From Shinella lacus (lineage in GTDB: Bacteria; Pseudomonadota; Alphaproteobacteria; Rhizobiales; Rhizobiaceae), in contig NZ_WHSB02000010.1 of the NCBI RefSeq assembly GCF_010994755.1, positions 62,001 to 126,000 of the forward strand: DNA of 64,000 bases, given 5' to 3'. The notes under the pieces are model-generated. The model ran no database searches and was not told where the DNA came from. It saw only the letters and a program-made list of their open reading frames with translations. The position numbers and the translations under genes were made by a program. Positions 1 through 13,834 of the stretch are shown in pieces; position 1 is the first letter of the stretch, and every line of letters begins with the position of its first letter.

Positions 1-60
1 CCGGGAGGTTTTATCCTCTGGATACTGCCGCGAGAAAAAGCCATTGAGGGGTCCGCTGGT

Positions 61-1302
61 ATGGCACATATCGCCGAAGCCGTAATCGACAATATCGCCG
101 ACCGTATCGACCGTCTTGTGGCAGACCATCGGCCGGGGCACGGCCTCGCCCGCGCGTTCTATCAGGATCCGGACATCTACCAGCGCGACATGGAGCGGGT
201 GTTCCGCCGCCACTGGCACTGTATCGCGCATGAGAGCGTCATCCCGAACGTCAACGATTTCGAGGTTTTCCGCATCGATACCGAGCAGGTGATCGTCACC
301 CGCGCGGCGAACGGGTCGATCAACGCAATCCTGAACGTCTGTCGCCATCGCGGCGCGGAAGTCTGCACCAAGCAGAAGGGCAATGCCCGCGTCTTCGTCT
401 GTCCCTACCACGCCTGGACCTACGGCAATGACGGGAGCCTGCGGGCCGCCCGCCTGATGCCGAAGGATTTCAAGCGCGAGGACCATGGGCTGAAGACGCT
501 GCATGTGCGCGTTGTCGAGGGACTGATCTTCATTTCCTTTGCCGATGAGCCGCTCGATTTTTCCGAGGTGGAGCGCCTGCTGCATGCGACCTGCGGGCAA
601 TATGGCTGGGCGAGCGCGAAGATCGCGCACCGCGAAACCTATCCGGTCGATGCCAACTGGAAGCTCGCGGTGGAAAACTATGTCGAGTGTTACCATTGCG
701 GCCCGGCGCATCCGGAATATTCGCAGACCCATGCGCTTGAGCAGCCGCTGCACATGATCGAGGCGCTGAATGCCGCGATGGAGGAGCGCACCTGTGCGCT
801 CGGCATCGAGGTCGGCTCCGGCAACCATTGGCAGACGTCGCGCGAGGGCCGCGAGGCGATCCATGCCTTCCGCTATGCGCTGTATGACGGCGTGCAGAGT
901 GGCAGCGAGGACGGCACGGCGGTCGCGCCGCTGATGGGTCGTTTCTCCGATTTCGACGGCGGCGTCACCTCCATCCATCTCGGCGGCACGACCTTCCTCG
1001 TCTGTTATCCCGACCACGGCATGATCTACCGCTTCATCCCCAAGACCGCGCAGAGCTGCGAGATGGAGCTGATCTGGCTCGTCGACGGCAAGGCGGAAGA
1101 GGGCGCGGATTACGACCTCGAAAAGCTCACCTGGCTCTGGAAGGTGACGACGGCGGAAGACAAGACGATCATCGAGCACACGGCGCGCGGCGTGCAGTCG
1201 CACTATTTCGTGCCCGGTCCCATCGCGCCGATGGAGCAGAACGAGTTGCGCTATATCGACTGGTATCTGGACGAGATCAGCCGGCCGACCGGCAAGGCGT
1301 GA
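61..1302 (+). CDS. Rieske non-heme iron oxygenase, alpha subunit (quaternary-ammonium type)
   Basis: A 413-residue oxygenase component that would hydroxylate and so demethylate a small quaternary amine such as glycine betaine, stachydrine or carnitine, in the cytoplasm. The Rieske [2Fe-2S] ligands are Cys94-X-His96 and Cys114-X2-His117 (CRHRG and CPYHAW). The mononuclear iron site is His212 and His217 in the stretch ENYVECYHCGPAH. The residue before the Cys-Tyr-His is Glu209, where most Rieske oxygenases have the bridging Asp. A Glu there is known from the CntA-like group, and this supports the substrate class. A GAGGGG ribosome site lies 9 bases before the ATG. No reductase gene is adjacent, so the electron donor is outside the window or shared. 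The exact substrate is not known. Confidence 0.85.
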   Translation: MAHIAEAVIDNIADRIDRLVADHRPGHGLARAFYQDPDIYQRDMERVFRRHWHCIAHESVIPNVNDFEVFRIDTEQVIVTRAANGSINAILNVCRHRGAEVCTKQKGNARVFVCPYHAWTYGNDGSLRAARLMPKDFKREDHGLKTLHVRVVEGLIFISFADEPLDFSEVERLLHATCGQYGWASAKIAHRETYPVDANWKLAVENYVECYHCGPAHPEYSQTHALEQPLHMIEALNAAMEERTCALGIEVGSGNHWQTSREGREAIHAFRYALYDGVQSGSEDGTAVAPLMGRFSDFDGGVTSIHLGGTTFLVCYPDHGMIYRFIPKTAQSCEMELIWLVDGKAEEGADYDLEKLTWLWKVTTAEDKTIIEHTARGVQSHYFVPGPIAPMEQNELRYIDWYLDEISRPTGKA

Positions 1303-1309
1303 GCCTTGG

Positions 1310-1332
1310 GCATGCCGAATTTTCCGGCATGC
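1310..1332. terminator. Hairpin after the Rieske gene
   Basis: GCATGCCG and CGGCATGC pair as a perfect 8-bp stem around a 7-base AT-rich loop, 8 bases after the Rieske stop codon. There is no long T run, so this is a probable but not classic terminator. It separates the oxygenase from the nrd leader. Confidence 0.55.
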
Positions 1333-1365
1333 GCCTTCCTTATCCCCAAGCGATATTGCGGCCAG

Positions 1366-1414
1366 ACATCATAGTTGTTGACGCATTTTTTACCTCGTCT
1401 ACTATATCTTGTGT
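1366..1414 (+). promoter_or_regulatory. nrd promoter with NrdR box
   Basis: TTGACG at 1378-1383 is a -35 candidate, with CTATAT at 1402-1407 as the -10. The 16-mer CTACTATATCTTGTGT at 1399-1414 matches the NrdR box ACACWATATAWWGTGT at 13 of 16 positions and covers the -10. A weaker box-like sequence (9 of 16) lies at 1366-1381, 33 bp upstream, and NrdR boxes usually come in pairs about three helical turns apart. NrdR is the ATP/dATP-sensing repressor of ribonucleotide reductase genes, so this would shut off nrdHIEF transcription when dATP is ample. Confidence 0.6.
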
Positions 1415-1610
1415 TCGAGGTTCTTCCGATTCGAGAGGATCGGAAGCTAAGACGGGAATCCGGTGGGGCCATGATGGCCCTGTAAATCCGGAGCTGCCCC
1501 CGCAACTGTAAGCGGCGAGCGTTCGTTCGATAAGCCACTGGGGCGCAAATGCCTTGGGAAGGTGAACGGATGCGCCGACCCGCAAGCCAGGAGACCTGCC
1601 TCGCGCATGA
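1412..1610 (+). promoter_or_regulatory. Cobalamin (B12) riboswitch upstream of nrdHIEF
   Basis: The conserved cobalamin aptamer blocks are present in order: GGGAATCCGGTG near 1461, GCTGCCCCCGCAACTGTAAGC at about 1492-1513, GCCACTGG, GGGAAGGTG at 1556-1564, and the B12 box AAGCCAGGAGACCTGCC at 1584-1600. In B12-making bacteria, riboswitches of this kind repress B12-independent isozymes when the cofactor is present. Here it would silence the class Ib reductase while a B12-dependent NrdJ does the work. The end of the B12 box (CCTGCC) could instead pair with GGCAGG near 1632, which suggests an alternative fold, but I cannot resolve the expression platform. Confidence 0.93.
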
Positions 1611-1898
1611 ACGTCCACGGGCGGGGTGCCCGGCAGGCGAACGATGGGTTGCGGAATGATGCCGCCCTGTCGTTTCCCGAATGGCCCCCGCATGAATTGC
1701 TTCGGGGTGAAGTCCATGTCGATACAGTTTCCAGCATATCCGCGCGAGTAGGCGGTAATCCCGGCCGCGCGCCTGCGGCTGCCTGATCCATTTCCAATCC
1801 ATCGCACGGCCATCGGCGGATGACCGGACGATCTCCCATGCCCAATTGCTCAACGCCCAATTTGCCCCATGCTCAATTGCAAAGTCACGAGGAAAACC
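1611..1898 (+). other. Long leader between riboswitch and nrdH
   Basis: About 290 bases without a convincing gene separate the aptamer from nrdH. Short open frames exist but lack good ribosome sites or codon bias. It includes GGCAGG near 1632, able to pair with the B12 box. No poly-T terminator is visible, so the switch may act by another route. I see nothing else definite in it. Confidence 0.5.
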
Positions 1899-2120
1899 AT
1901 GTCCATCACCGTTTACAGCAAACCCGCCTGCGTCCAGTGCACCGCGACCACCCGCGCGCTCGACCGCCAGGGCATCGACTACAGCGTCGTTGACATTTCC
2001 GAGGACAGCGACGCTTTTGCACTCGTCCAGGGTCTCGGTTACCGGCAGGTTCCGGTGGTGGTTGCCGGCGAGCAGCATTGGGCCGGCTTCCGCCCCGACA
2101 TGATCAGCGCGCTCGCCTGA
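1899..2120 (+). CDS. nrdH: NrdH glutaredoxin-like redoxin
   Basis: A 73-residue electron donor for the class Ib ribonucleotide reductase NrdEF. It starts [14 protein letters not shown], with the CVQC redox pair near residues 11-14 and the thioredoxin-fold proline in QVPVVV. The C-terminal WAGFRPD is typical of NrdH. The ATG at 1899 follows an ACGAGGA ribosome site; an upstream in-frame ATG at 1869 would add 10 residues that do not fit the family. It is the first gene of nrdHIEF, read through the B12 riboswitch leader. Confidence 0.93.
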   Translation: MSITVYSKPACVQCTATTRALDRQGIDYSVVDISEDSDAFALVQGLGYRQVPVVVAGEQHWAGFRPDMISALA

Positions 2121-2130
2121 GCCTCGGGCG

Positions 2131-2522
2131 ATGGGCGATCTCGTCTATTTTTCCACGCGGTCGGAAAACACCCATCGCTTCGTCGCCAAGCTCGGCCTTT
2201 CCGCCGCCCGCATCCCCCTTCGCGCCGATGAGGCGCTGAAAGCCGCAGCACCCTTCGTGCTCGTCGTGCCGACCTATTGCGGCGAGGAGGGGAAAGGCGC
2301 CGTGCCCAAGCAAGTGATCCGCTTCCTCAACGATGCGGACAACCGGTCGAACCTTCGCGGCGTGATTGCCGCGGGCAACAGCAATTTCGGCGCGACCTTC
2401 GGGATCGCCGGCGACGTCATCTCCGCCAAATGCGGGGTGCCCTATCTCTACCGCTTCGAGCTTCTGGGCACCGCGGAGGACGTCGCCAATGTCAAAGACG
2501 GATTGGAACGATTTTGGACACG

Positions 2523-2526
<4 letters not shown>
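2131..2526 (+). CDS. nrdI: NrdI flavodoxin-like protein
   Basis: A 131-residue flavoprotein that supplies oxidant to assemble the metal-tyrosyl radical cofactor of NrdF. The N-terminal [14 protein letters not shown] is the FMN phosphate loop, and [14 protein letters not shown] is a second NrdI hallmark. It begins 10 bases after nrdH, and its stop codon overlaps the nrdE start in an ATGA, pointing to translational coupling. The length is usual for the family. Confidence 0.95.
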
Positions 2527-5674
<3,148 letters not shown>

Positions 5675-5681
5675 TAGGCAA

Positions 5682-5709
5682 AACGCCGCGGGGTTGAACC
5701 CGCGGCGTT
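5682..5709. terminator. Terminator between nrdF and a convergent gene
   Basis: AACGCCGCGGG pairs perfectly with CCCGCGGCGTT (11 bp) around a 6-base loop. It lies 7 bases after the nrdF stop and just beyond the end of the opposite-strand gene, so it can serve both strands. Confidence 0.85.
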
Positions 5710-5721
5710 CGTCCCGCGTCC

Positions 5722-6729
5722 TCAGCGGGCGGGCGGGGCGTACATCAGGCCGCCGTCGTTCCACAGCCGGTTGAGGCCGCGGTCGATCTTGAGCGGGCTG
5801 TCCTTGCCGAGGTGGCGCTCGAAGATCTCGCCGTAGTTGCCGACGGCCGAAACCGCCTGATACGCCCATTTCGGATCGAGGCCGAGCGTCTTGCCGGCCT
5901 CGTTGTCGATGCCGAGGAAACGCTTCTGGGCGACGGTGCCGCTTTCGAGAAGCGACGCGACGTTTTCCTTGCCGATGCCCATCTCCTCCGCCTCGACCAG
6001 CGCGAAGAGTGTCCAGCGCACGATCTTGAACCATTGATCGTCGCCCTGGCGCACGGCCGGGCCGAGCGGCTCCTTGGAGATGACTTCCGGCAGCACGACG
6101 AAACGCTCGGGGTCGTTCAGCGTCAGGCGCTGGGAATAGAGGGCCGAGGCGTCGGTGGAATAGACGTCGCAGCGGCCCGTGTTGAAGGCCTGGATCGTCT
6201 GGTCCGGTTTCTCGAAGGCGATGACCTGGTATTCGATCTTGTTGGCGCTAAAATAGTCGGCCATGTTCTGCTCGGTCGTCGTACCGGTTTCCGTGCAGAC
6301 GGAGGCGCCGGAGAGCTCCTTGACGCTCTTCACGCCGACATCCTTGTTGATCATGAAGGCCTGGCCGTCATAATAATTGACGCCGACGAAGCTCATGCCG
6401 AGGTCGGTATCGCGCGACAGCGTCCAGGTCGTCTGGCGCGACAGCAGGTCCACTTCACCCGATTGCAGCGCCGTGAAACGGTCCTTGGTGGACAGCGGCA
6501 CATAGGCGACCTTGTCCGGATTGCCGAGCGTGGCGGCGGCGATCGCCCGGCAGAAATCGACGTCGAAGCCGCTCCAGACGCCGTTCTTGTCCGGCACGGA
6601 AAAGCCGAGCACGCCCTGGCTGACGCCGCAGCGCACCTCACCGCGCTCCTTGATGACGTCGAACGTGCCTGCATGTGCGGTGCCGGCGGCAAGGCCGGCC
6701 GCGATCATGGTTAGAATTGTCATCCTCAT
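5722..6729 (-). CDS. AapJ-like amino-acid ABC transporter binding protein
   Basis: A 335-residue periplasmic binding protein close to AapJ/BztA of general L-amino-acid importers. It has a signal peptide (MRMTILTMIAAGLAAGTAHA), then VIKERGEVRCGV, GVWSGFDVDFCRAIAAA and TTWTLSRDTDLGMSFVGVNYYDGQ, all family hallmarks. The start at 6729 follows a strong AAGGAGGAG site; the longer frame to 6879 has no such signal. It lies 109 bases downstream of the kinase/aminotransferase gene on the same strand and is probably co-transcribed. No AapQ, AapM or AapP partners are present, so it is an orphan that must borrow a membrane complex. A CCCACCCGGGTGGG palindrome sits upstream at 6781-6794. Confidence 0.88.
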   Translation of the reverse strand: MRMTILTMIAAGLAAGTAHAGTFDVIKERGEVRCGVSQGVLGFSVPDKNGVWSGFDVDFCRAIAAATLGNPDKVAYVPLSTKDRFTALQSGEVDLLSRQTTWTLSRDTDLGMSFVGVNYYDGQAFMINKDVGVKSVKELSGASVCTETGTTTEQNMADYFSANKIEYQVIAFEKPDQTIQAFNTGRCDVYSTDASALYSQRLTLNDPERFVVLPEVISKEPLGPAVRQGDDQWFKIVRWTLFALVEAEEMGIGKENVASLLESGTVAQKRFLGIDNEAGKTLGLDPKWAYQAVSAVGNYGEIFERHLGKDSPLKIDRGLNRLWNDGGLMYAPPAR

Positions 6730-6838
6730 GTGGTTCTCCTCCTTGTTGAATTTTGGGGTTGGTTTTTGGGCATGCGTCTGCCCACCCGGGTGGGTGGTCC
6801 TCCCGGTTGACAGGTTTTGAGCGGTGGTGCGGCTCGCC

Positions 6839-9800
6839 TTAGCCGAGCGTTCTTGCGACGTCGGCGAAGGTTTCCTCAAGCACGGCGATCAGGTGATCGG
6901 CGTCGCGTTTCGAAAAGATCATCGGTGGGCGCATCTTCAGCACGTTGTCATGCGGGCCTTCGGTGCCCATCAGCACGCCGCGGCGGCGCGCGCCGTTGGA
7001 GACGGCGCGGGCGAAATCGGTGGCGGGTGCCTTGGTCCTGCGGTCGGTCACCAGTTCGATGCCGAGGAACAGGCCGAGGCCGCGCACGTCGCCGATCACG
7101 TCGTAGCGCTTCTGCATGTCGCGGAAGGCGTCCATCAGGTGGTTGCCGATGGTGAGCGCGTTGCCGCGCAAATCCTGGCTTTCAATGACGTCGAGCACGG
7201 CGAGGCCGACGGCGCAGGAGACCGGGTTGCCGCCGAAGGTGTTGAAATATTCCATGCCGTTGTTGAAGCTGTCGGTGACCTCGCGGGTCGTCACGACGGC
7301 CGCCAGCGGGTGGCCATCGCCGATCGGCTTGCCCATGGTGACGATGTCGGGCACGACGCCCTGCGTCTCGAACGCCCACCAATGGCTGCCGACGCGGCCG
7401 AAGCCGACCTGCACCTCGTCGGCGATGCACACGCCGCCGGCCTCGCGCACCATGCTGTAGACCTCCTTGAGATAGCCGTCCGGCAGAAAGACCTGGCCGG
7501 CGACGCTCGGGATCGATTCCGCGATGAAGAAGCCGGGGGCTTCGCCTTTTGCCTGCATCGCTGCGATCAGCTCGGCGACGCTTTCGGCAAAACGCTTGCC
7601 ATGTTCCTCGGCCGGCCAATCCGCCGGCGCATGGTAGCTGTCGGGGATGGCCGCGACATGGATATGCGGCTTCGGCCCCTTGCCGCCCTTGCGGCGGAAC
7701 TTGTAGGGGCTGATGTCGATCAGTTCCTGGGTCGTGCCGTGATAGGACCAGTCGAGCACGATGGCGTTTTCGCGGCCCGTATGCGCCCGCATCATGCGCA
7801 GAGCCAGGCTGTTTGCCTCCGAGCCGCTGTTGACGAAGCCGGCGACCGTCAGTTCTTTCGGCAGTGTTGCCGTCAGGCGTTCGGCATAGGCGACGATATT
7901 GTCGTGCAGGTAGCGGGTGTTGGTGTTGAGCGTGGCTGCCTGTTTCGCCATCGCTTCCACGACGGTCGGGTGGGCATGGCCGATGTGGCAGACATTGTTG
8001 AAGCAGTCGAGATAGGCCCGGCCGCTGTCGTCGATCAGCCAGACACCCTCGCCGCGCACGAACTTGATCGGCTTGTCATAGGAGATGGAGAGGTTCGGCA
8101 GCAGCAGCTCGTGCCGCAGCTTGACGATCTCGTCATGCGACCGGCCGTGGCGTTCGTAAAACTCTTCGGCAATGCCGGCGAAGGTGCGCGCATCCGGGAA
8201 GAGTTCCGCCCAGACATTCAGATAGCGCGGCTCGCCGACGCCGAGGATTTCCGTGGCGGAGAGGTTGGTGTCGGTGGAAAGCTGGAGGTGCAGGTGCGGC
8301 GCCCAGCCGCCGTTTTCCGTTGGTGCGCCCATTTCACCGACCAGGCTGCCTGCGTCCAGCCGGTCGCCGGCCTTGAGGCGCTGCATGGCCTCATGCGCAA
8401 GGTGGCCCCAGAGCGAGACGAAGGGCGGGCAGCCTTCCTGTTCATGGCGCAGTGCGATGAGGCAGCCATAGCCGAGCGGGTCCTGCTCGATCTCGACGCT
8501 GACGACGGTTGCCGGCAGCGGCGTGAAGACTTTCGTGCCGGCGGGCATGAAGAGGTCGAGGCCGAGATGATGGGTGCGGCGGGTGTTCTCGATAAAGCGC
8601 GAGACGAACATGTCGCCGGCATAGACGGTGCGCTCCTCGCCGAACGGCCCGATACCGAGCGCGATGCCGTTCTCACGGCAATGGGCCTCCCAGATCGCCT
8701 GTGCCTCGTTCGGCTGTTCGGCGGCGGATTTGACGGTCATCGGGTGCGTCGGGTCGCCATAGGGCACGAGGGCGGCGGGGTAGGTGGCGGCCGGGCGCTC
8801 CAGCAGGGGGGCGAGCGCCTTGCGGTTCTTCGCAATCCAGTCGGCAACGGCATGCGCGCCGGGGGCCGCCTCGAAGCCGCAGGCCTTGCGCAGGATGGCG
8901 GTGGCGAAACGCGGGTTCATCCGGTCGAGCTTGCGCAGCAGCGTCCAGGCGGGCCGCTCGCTGATGGCGAGGTAGGGGTTGTCTTCCGTGTGGCTGCGGC
9001 GCGAGGCGGAGATCGTCACCGAGGTAACGAGGCGGGCGGCGATAAGGTCGTAGAGGAGGTCGATTTCCTCTTCCAGCAGCGGATATTCGGCGTGGAAGCC
9101 GCTGGCGATGGCGGCGGCGGCGCCGATCGGGTCGGCATGGTCGAGGCCGGCATAGGCGGCGGCGATCGCCACCTCGGCGATGACAGGCGCATGCAGCGCG
9201 TCGCCGAAGTCGATCAGACCGGAAATGCGGTCGTGATTCGCGCCGTCGACCAGCACGTTCCAGTCGTTGGCATCATTGTGGATGACGGCGGCGCGCAATT
9301 TCGCCAGGCGCGGGGCGAGGGACGCAAAACGCTTGAGGAAGCGTTCCAGCAGGGCCCGGTCTTCGGCAGAGGCGACGTGTTGCAGGCGTTCGCTTGAACG
9401 GCCGGCCTTGCGGATGTCCCAGTCGAGATCGCGCAGCGCGCCCGGATGCATGAAACCCTTCAGTGCCGCATCGAAGCGGCCGAGCATGCGGCCGAGCGAT
9501 TCGAGTGCGGTATCGCTGCGGTCCGTTTCGGCAAGCGGCTGGCCGACGACCCAGCCGACGAGCCGGATGCAGTGGTCGACGCCGTGCGGGCTGGTGGTGC
9601 GACCAAGGCTTGCCCCCGAAAGCGTCGGGCGGATATGTGGCACCGGCAGGTCGCCGGCATGTGCGGTGACATGGGCGAGCAGCGCCGTCTGGAAGTCGCT
9701 CTCGACCTCCGGCTCGGCGGCGTTGACGATCTTCAGGATGAAGGTTCCATCCGATGTTTCCACCTTGAAATTCTGGTCGCGCTCGCTGGCAAGCGGCGAA

Positions 9801-9889
9801 AGCGTGCCGGAAAGCCCGTAATGCTCGGAAAGCAGCGCGGCTGCGGCCTCGATGGAAAAATCCGGTGTCGTCTTCAGCATGTCGTTCAT
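6839..9889 (-). CDS. Kinase - M23 peptidase - class III aminotransferase fusion
   Basis: About 1016 residues in three parts. Residues 30-290 are an APH/hydroxylysine-kinase fold, with catalytic Asp206 in [12 protein letters not shown] and Asp227 in LIDFGD. Residues 420-540 are an M23-type beta domain keeping the metal pattern His441-X3-Asp445, His496 and His532-X-His534. Residues 595-1016 are a PLP class III aminotransferase with DEVQVGFGR (Asp824) and Lys854 in [11 protein letters not shown]. Kinase plus class III fusions resemble the animal pairs hydroxylysine kinase/PHYKPL and ethanolamine-phosphate phospho-lyase, in which a phosphorylated amino alcohol loses phosphate and ammonia. The likely role is therefore phosphorylation then elimination of a hydroxylated amine; the M23 part is unexplained. 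The start at 9889 follows GAAGAGGA. Lrp-type control is suggested by the divergent neighbour. Confidence 0.88.
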   Translation of the reverse strand: MNDMLKTTPDFSIEAAAALLSEHYGLSGTLSPLASERDQNFKVETSDGTFILKIVNAAEPEVESDFQTALLAHVTAHAGDLPVPHIRPTLSGASLGRTTSPHGVDHCIRLVGWVVGQPLAETDRSDTALESLGRMLGRFDAALKGFMHPGALRDLDWDIRKAGRSSERLQHVASAEDRALLERFLKRFASLAPRLAKLRAAVIHNDANDWNVLVDGANHDRISGLIDFGDALHAPVIAEVAIAAAYAGLDHADPIGAAAAIASGFHAEYPLLEEEIDLLYDLIAARLVTSVTISASRRSHTEDNPYLAISERPAWTLLRKLDRMNPRFATAILRKACGFEAAPGAHAVADWIAKNRKALAPLLERPAATYPAALVPYGDPTHPMTVKSAAEQPNEAQAIWEAHCRENGIALGIGPFGEERTVYAGDMFVSRFIENTRRTHHLGLDLFMPAGTKVFTPLPATVVSVEIEQDPLGYGCLIALRHEQEGCPPFVSLWGHLAHEAMQRLKAGDRLDAGSLVGEMGAPTENGGWAPHLHLQLSTDTNLSATEILGVGEPRYLNVWAELFPDARTFAGIAEEFYERHGRSHDEIVKLRHELLLPNLSISYDKPIKFVRGEGVWLIDDSGRAYLDCFNNVCHIGHAHPTVVEAMAKQAATLNTNTRYLHDNIVAYAERLTATLPKELTVAGFVNSGSEANSLALRMMRAHTGRENAIVLDWSYHGTTQELIDISPYKFRRKGGKGPKPHIHVAAIPDSYHAPADWPAEEHGKRFAESVAELIAAMQAKGEAPGFFIAESIPSVAGQVFLPDGYLKEVYSMVREAGGVCIADEVQVGFGRVGSHWWAFETQGVVPDIVTMGKPIGDGHPLAAVVTTREVTDSFNNGMEYFNTFGGNPVSCAVGLAVLDVIESQDLRGNALTIGNHLMDAFRDMQKRYDVIGDVRGLGLFLGIELVTDRRTKAPATDFARAVSNGARRRGVLMGTEGPHDNVLKMRPPMIFSKRDADHLIAVLEETFADVARTLG

Positions 9890-9940
9890 GGCAATCCTCT
9901 TCGCGGCGACAAGAGTTGCACGGGAGGCGGTTGGGCGCAT

Positions 9941-9972
9941 CCGGCATTATGCCGGTTGTGCCGGCACTCTGT
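9941..9972. promoter_or_regulatory. Palindromic operator between aminotransferase and lrp genes
   Basis: CCGGCATTATGCCGG at 9941-9955 is a perfect 15-base palindrome, followed by a second TGCCGGCA palindrome at about 9959-9966. Both lie in the 126-base space between two divergent genes, a usual place for an Lrp/AsnC site. Assignment to the neighbouring regulator is inference. Confidence 0.5.
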
Positions 9973-10015
9973 ATGTAATAACCGTCATCTTGTCGGCGGG
10001 ATGGGAGGAGGGGCT

Positions 10016-10450
10016 ATGCAGGATACGGACGCCATCGACCGGACGATCCTCAGCATCCTGTCGAAGGAGGCGCGCATCCCGATGAAGTCGCTCGCCGGGC
10101 GGATCGGGCTTTCGCGCAGCGCGACCACCGAGCGCGTCAGCCGGCTGGAAAAGGCCGGCATCATCCGCGGCTACCGCGCCGATATCGGCCAGCTCGACGA
10201 CGGTCAGGTGCAGGCCTTCCTGCTCGTCACGCTGAAACGCACGCCCTCGATCGGCGTGCTCGATCGCCTGGCTGGCTTTTCCGCGGTGCGCAAGGTTTCT
10301 TCCGTCAGCGGCCAGCTCGATCTGGTGGTGGAGGTCGAGGTCGGCTCGATCAATGCGCTCAACGAATTGCGCAACGAGGTCTCCACCATGGACAATGTCG
10401 AGGACCTGACGACCTCCATCGTGCTGCGGCGGGATATCGAGCGCAGCTGA
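10016..10450 (+). CDS. Lrp/AsnC family transcriptional regulator
   Basis: A 144-residue regulator with an N-terminal winged helix-turn-helix (LSKEARIPMKSLAGRIGLS at about 15-33, then SATTERVSRLEKAGII) and a C-terminal RAM ligand-binding domain (FLLVTLK, then VRKVSSVSGQLDLVVEVEV). Such proteins sense amino acids or amines. It is divergent from the fusion enzyme, so it probably controls that operon and itself. The ATG at 10016 follows GGAGGAGGGG; longer in-frame extensions upstream lie within the opposite gene. It ends 3 bases from oxyR, which converges on it. Confidence 0.92.
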   Translation: MQDTDAIDRTILSILSKEARIPMKSLAGRIGLSRSATTERVSRLEKAGIIRGYRADIGQLDDGQVQAFLLVTLKRTPSIGVLDRLAGFSAVRKVSSVSGQLDLVVEVEVGSINALNELRNEVSTMDNVEDLTTSIVLRRDIERS

Positions 10451-10453
10451 TCG

Positions 10454-11368
10454 TTACAGCGGCCCGCAGCGTTCGCGCATGGCGTCGCACGAGCGGCGCA
10501 CCACCTCGGAAATCTCCAGAAGCTGTTTGGCGAGCGGTGTCGAGTTGCGCCAGATCATGCCGATGGTGCGGGCGGGTCGCGGGGTCTGGAAGCGGGCGAT
10601 CGAGACCTGTGCCGAGCGGGTTTCCACCGGCACCGCCATTTCGGGGATCAGCGTGATGCCGATTCCCGCGCCGACCATCTGCACGAGGGTGGACAGCGAG
10701 CTGCCCTCCATCACCTCGCGCGGCCGCGCCGAGCCGATCCGGCAGAAAGACAGCGCCTGGTCGCGGAAACAATGGCCTTCCTCTAGGAGCAGCAGGCGCA
10801 TTTCGCGCAGCTTGTCGGGCTCGGGGGTCGGCTTGCCCTCGTCCTCCCGGTGGCGCACCAGCACGAATTCCTCCTCGAACAGTTTGAGTTCGGTGAGCGA
10901 TGGCTCCGATACGGGAAGGGCGACAATGGCCATGTCGAGATCGCCCTGCCCCAGTTCCTGGATCAGCTTTGCCGTCATCGTCTCGCGCACCTCGATCTGG
11001 ATGCCGTCGAAGGTTTTGTTCAGATCGTTTATGATGGCGGGCAAAAGGTAGGGCGCGACGGTGGGGATGATGCCGATGCGCAGGCGCGACAGGAACGGCG
11101 TGCGCGAGGCGCGGGCAAGGTCGCCGAGCTCGTCGACGGCGCGCAGGATGCCGCGCACCCGCATCGCAAAGGTCTGGCCGAAGGCGGTCAGCTTCACCTC
11201 GCGGGCGCTGCGCTCGAAGAGGTCGTTGCCGAGTTCCTCCTCCAACTCCTTGATCTGCATAGACAATGCCGGCTGGGAAATCGCGCAGGCATCGGCCGCA
11301 TGGCGGAACCGGCCATGGCGCGCCAGGGCTTCAAAATAGCGTAGCTGTTTCAGTGTAAGGTTGGTCAT
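10454..11368 (-). CDS. oxyR: OxyR hydrogen peroxide sensing regulator
   Basis: A 304-residue LysR-type protein. The winged helix-turn-helix is at 1-60 (LKQLRYFEALARHGRFRHAADACAISQPALS). The effector domain carries Cys200 and Cys209 in GHCFRDQALSFC, the spacing of the OxyR disulfide pair, so it should be directly oxidised by peroxide. It is divergent from katG, the expected target. The C-terminus converges on the lrp gene with a 3-base gap. Confidence 0.93.
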   Translation of the reverse strand: MTNLTLKQLRYFEALARHGRFRHAADACAISQPALSMQIKELEEELGNDLFERSAREVKLTAFGQTFAMRVRGILRAVDELGDLARASRTPFLSRLRIGIIPTVAPYLLPAIINDLNKTFDGIQIEVRETMTAKLIQELGQGDLDMAIVALPVSEPSLTELKLFEEEFVLVRHREDEGKPTPEPDKLREMRLLLLEEGHCFRDQALSFCRIGSARPREVMEGSSLSTLVQMVGAGIGITLIPEMAVPVETRSAQVSIARFQTPRPARTIGMIWRNSTPLAKQLLEISEVVRRSCDAMRERCGPL

Positions 11369-13703
<2,335 letters not shown>

Positions 13704-13716
13704 TCGATGACATAGC

Positions 13717-13743
13717 TCAGGGCGCGGTTTACCCGCGCCCTGA
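13717..13743 (+). terminator. katG terminator
   Basis: TCAGGGCGCGG pairs perfectly with CCGCGCCCTGA (11 bp) around a 5-base loop, starting 14 bases after the katG stop. Confidence 0.8.
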
Positions 13744-13834
13744 CGACCTGCCCGCCGCCGGGCCTGTTTCCTTTCCCCCAGCCGTCGCATATGAATCGGG
13801 CCATCCGAAGCTAAGCCTGCTGCAAGGAAACAAG

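Noticed and set aside
1310-1332. Second riboswitch or attenuator directly after the Rieske gene
   Set aside because: Only a simple hairpin is seen; the conserved cobalamin blocks begin about 100 bases later.
6781-6794. CCCACCCGGGTGGG palindrome as terminator of the fusion-enzyme gene
   Set aside because: It has no loop or T-tract and the next gene continues on the same strand, so a terminator is not supported. It may be chance or an operator.
6824-9397. An 857-codon open frame antisense to the kinase/aminotransferase gene
   Set aside because: The product is a low-complexity mix of Asp, Val, Ala and His with no motif, while the opposite strand has three intact domains.
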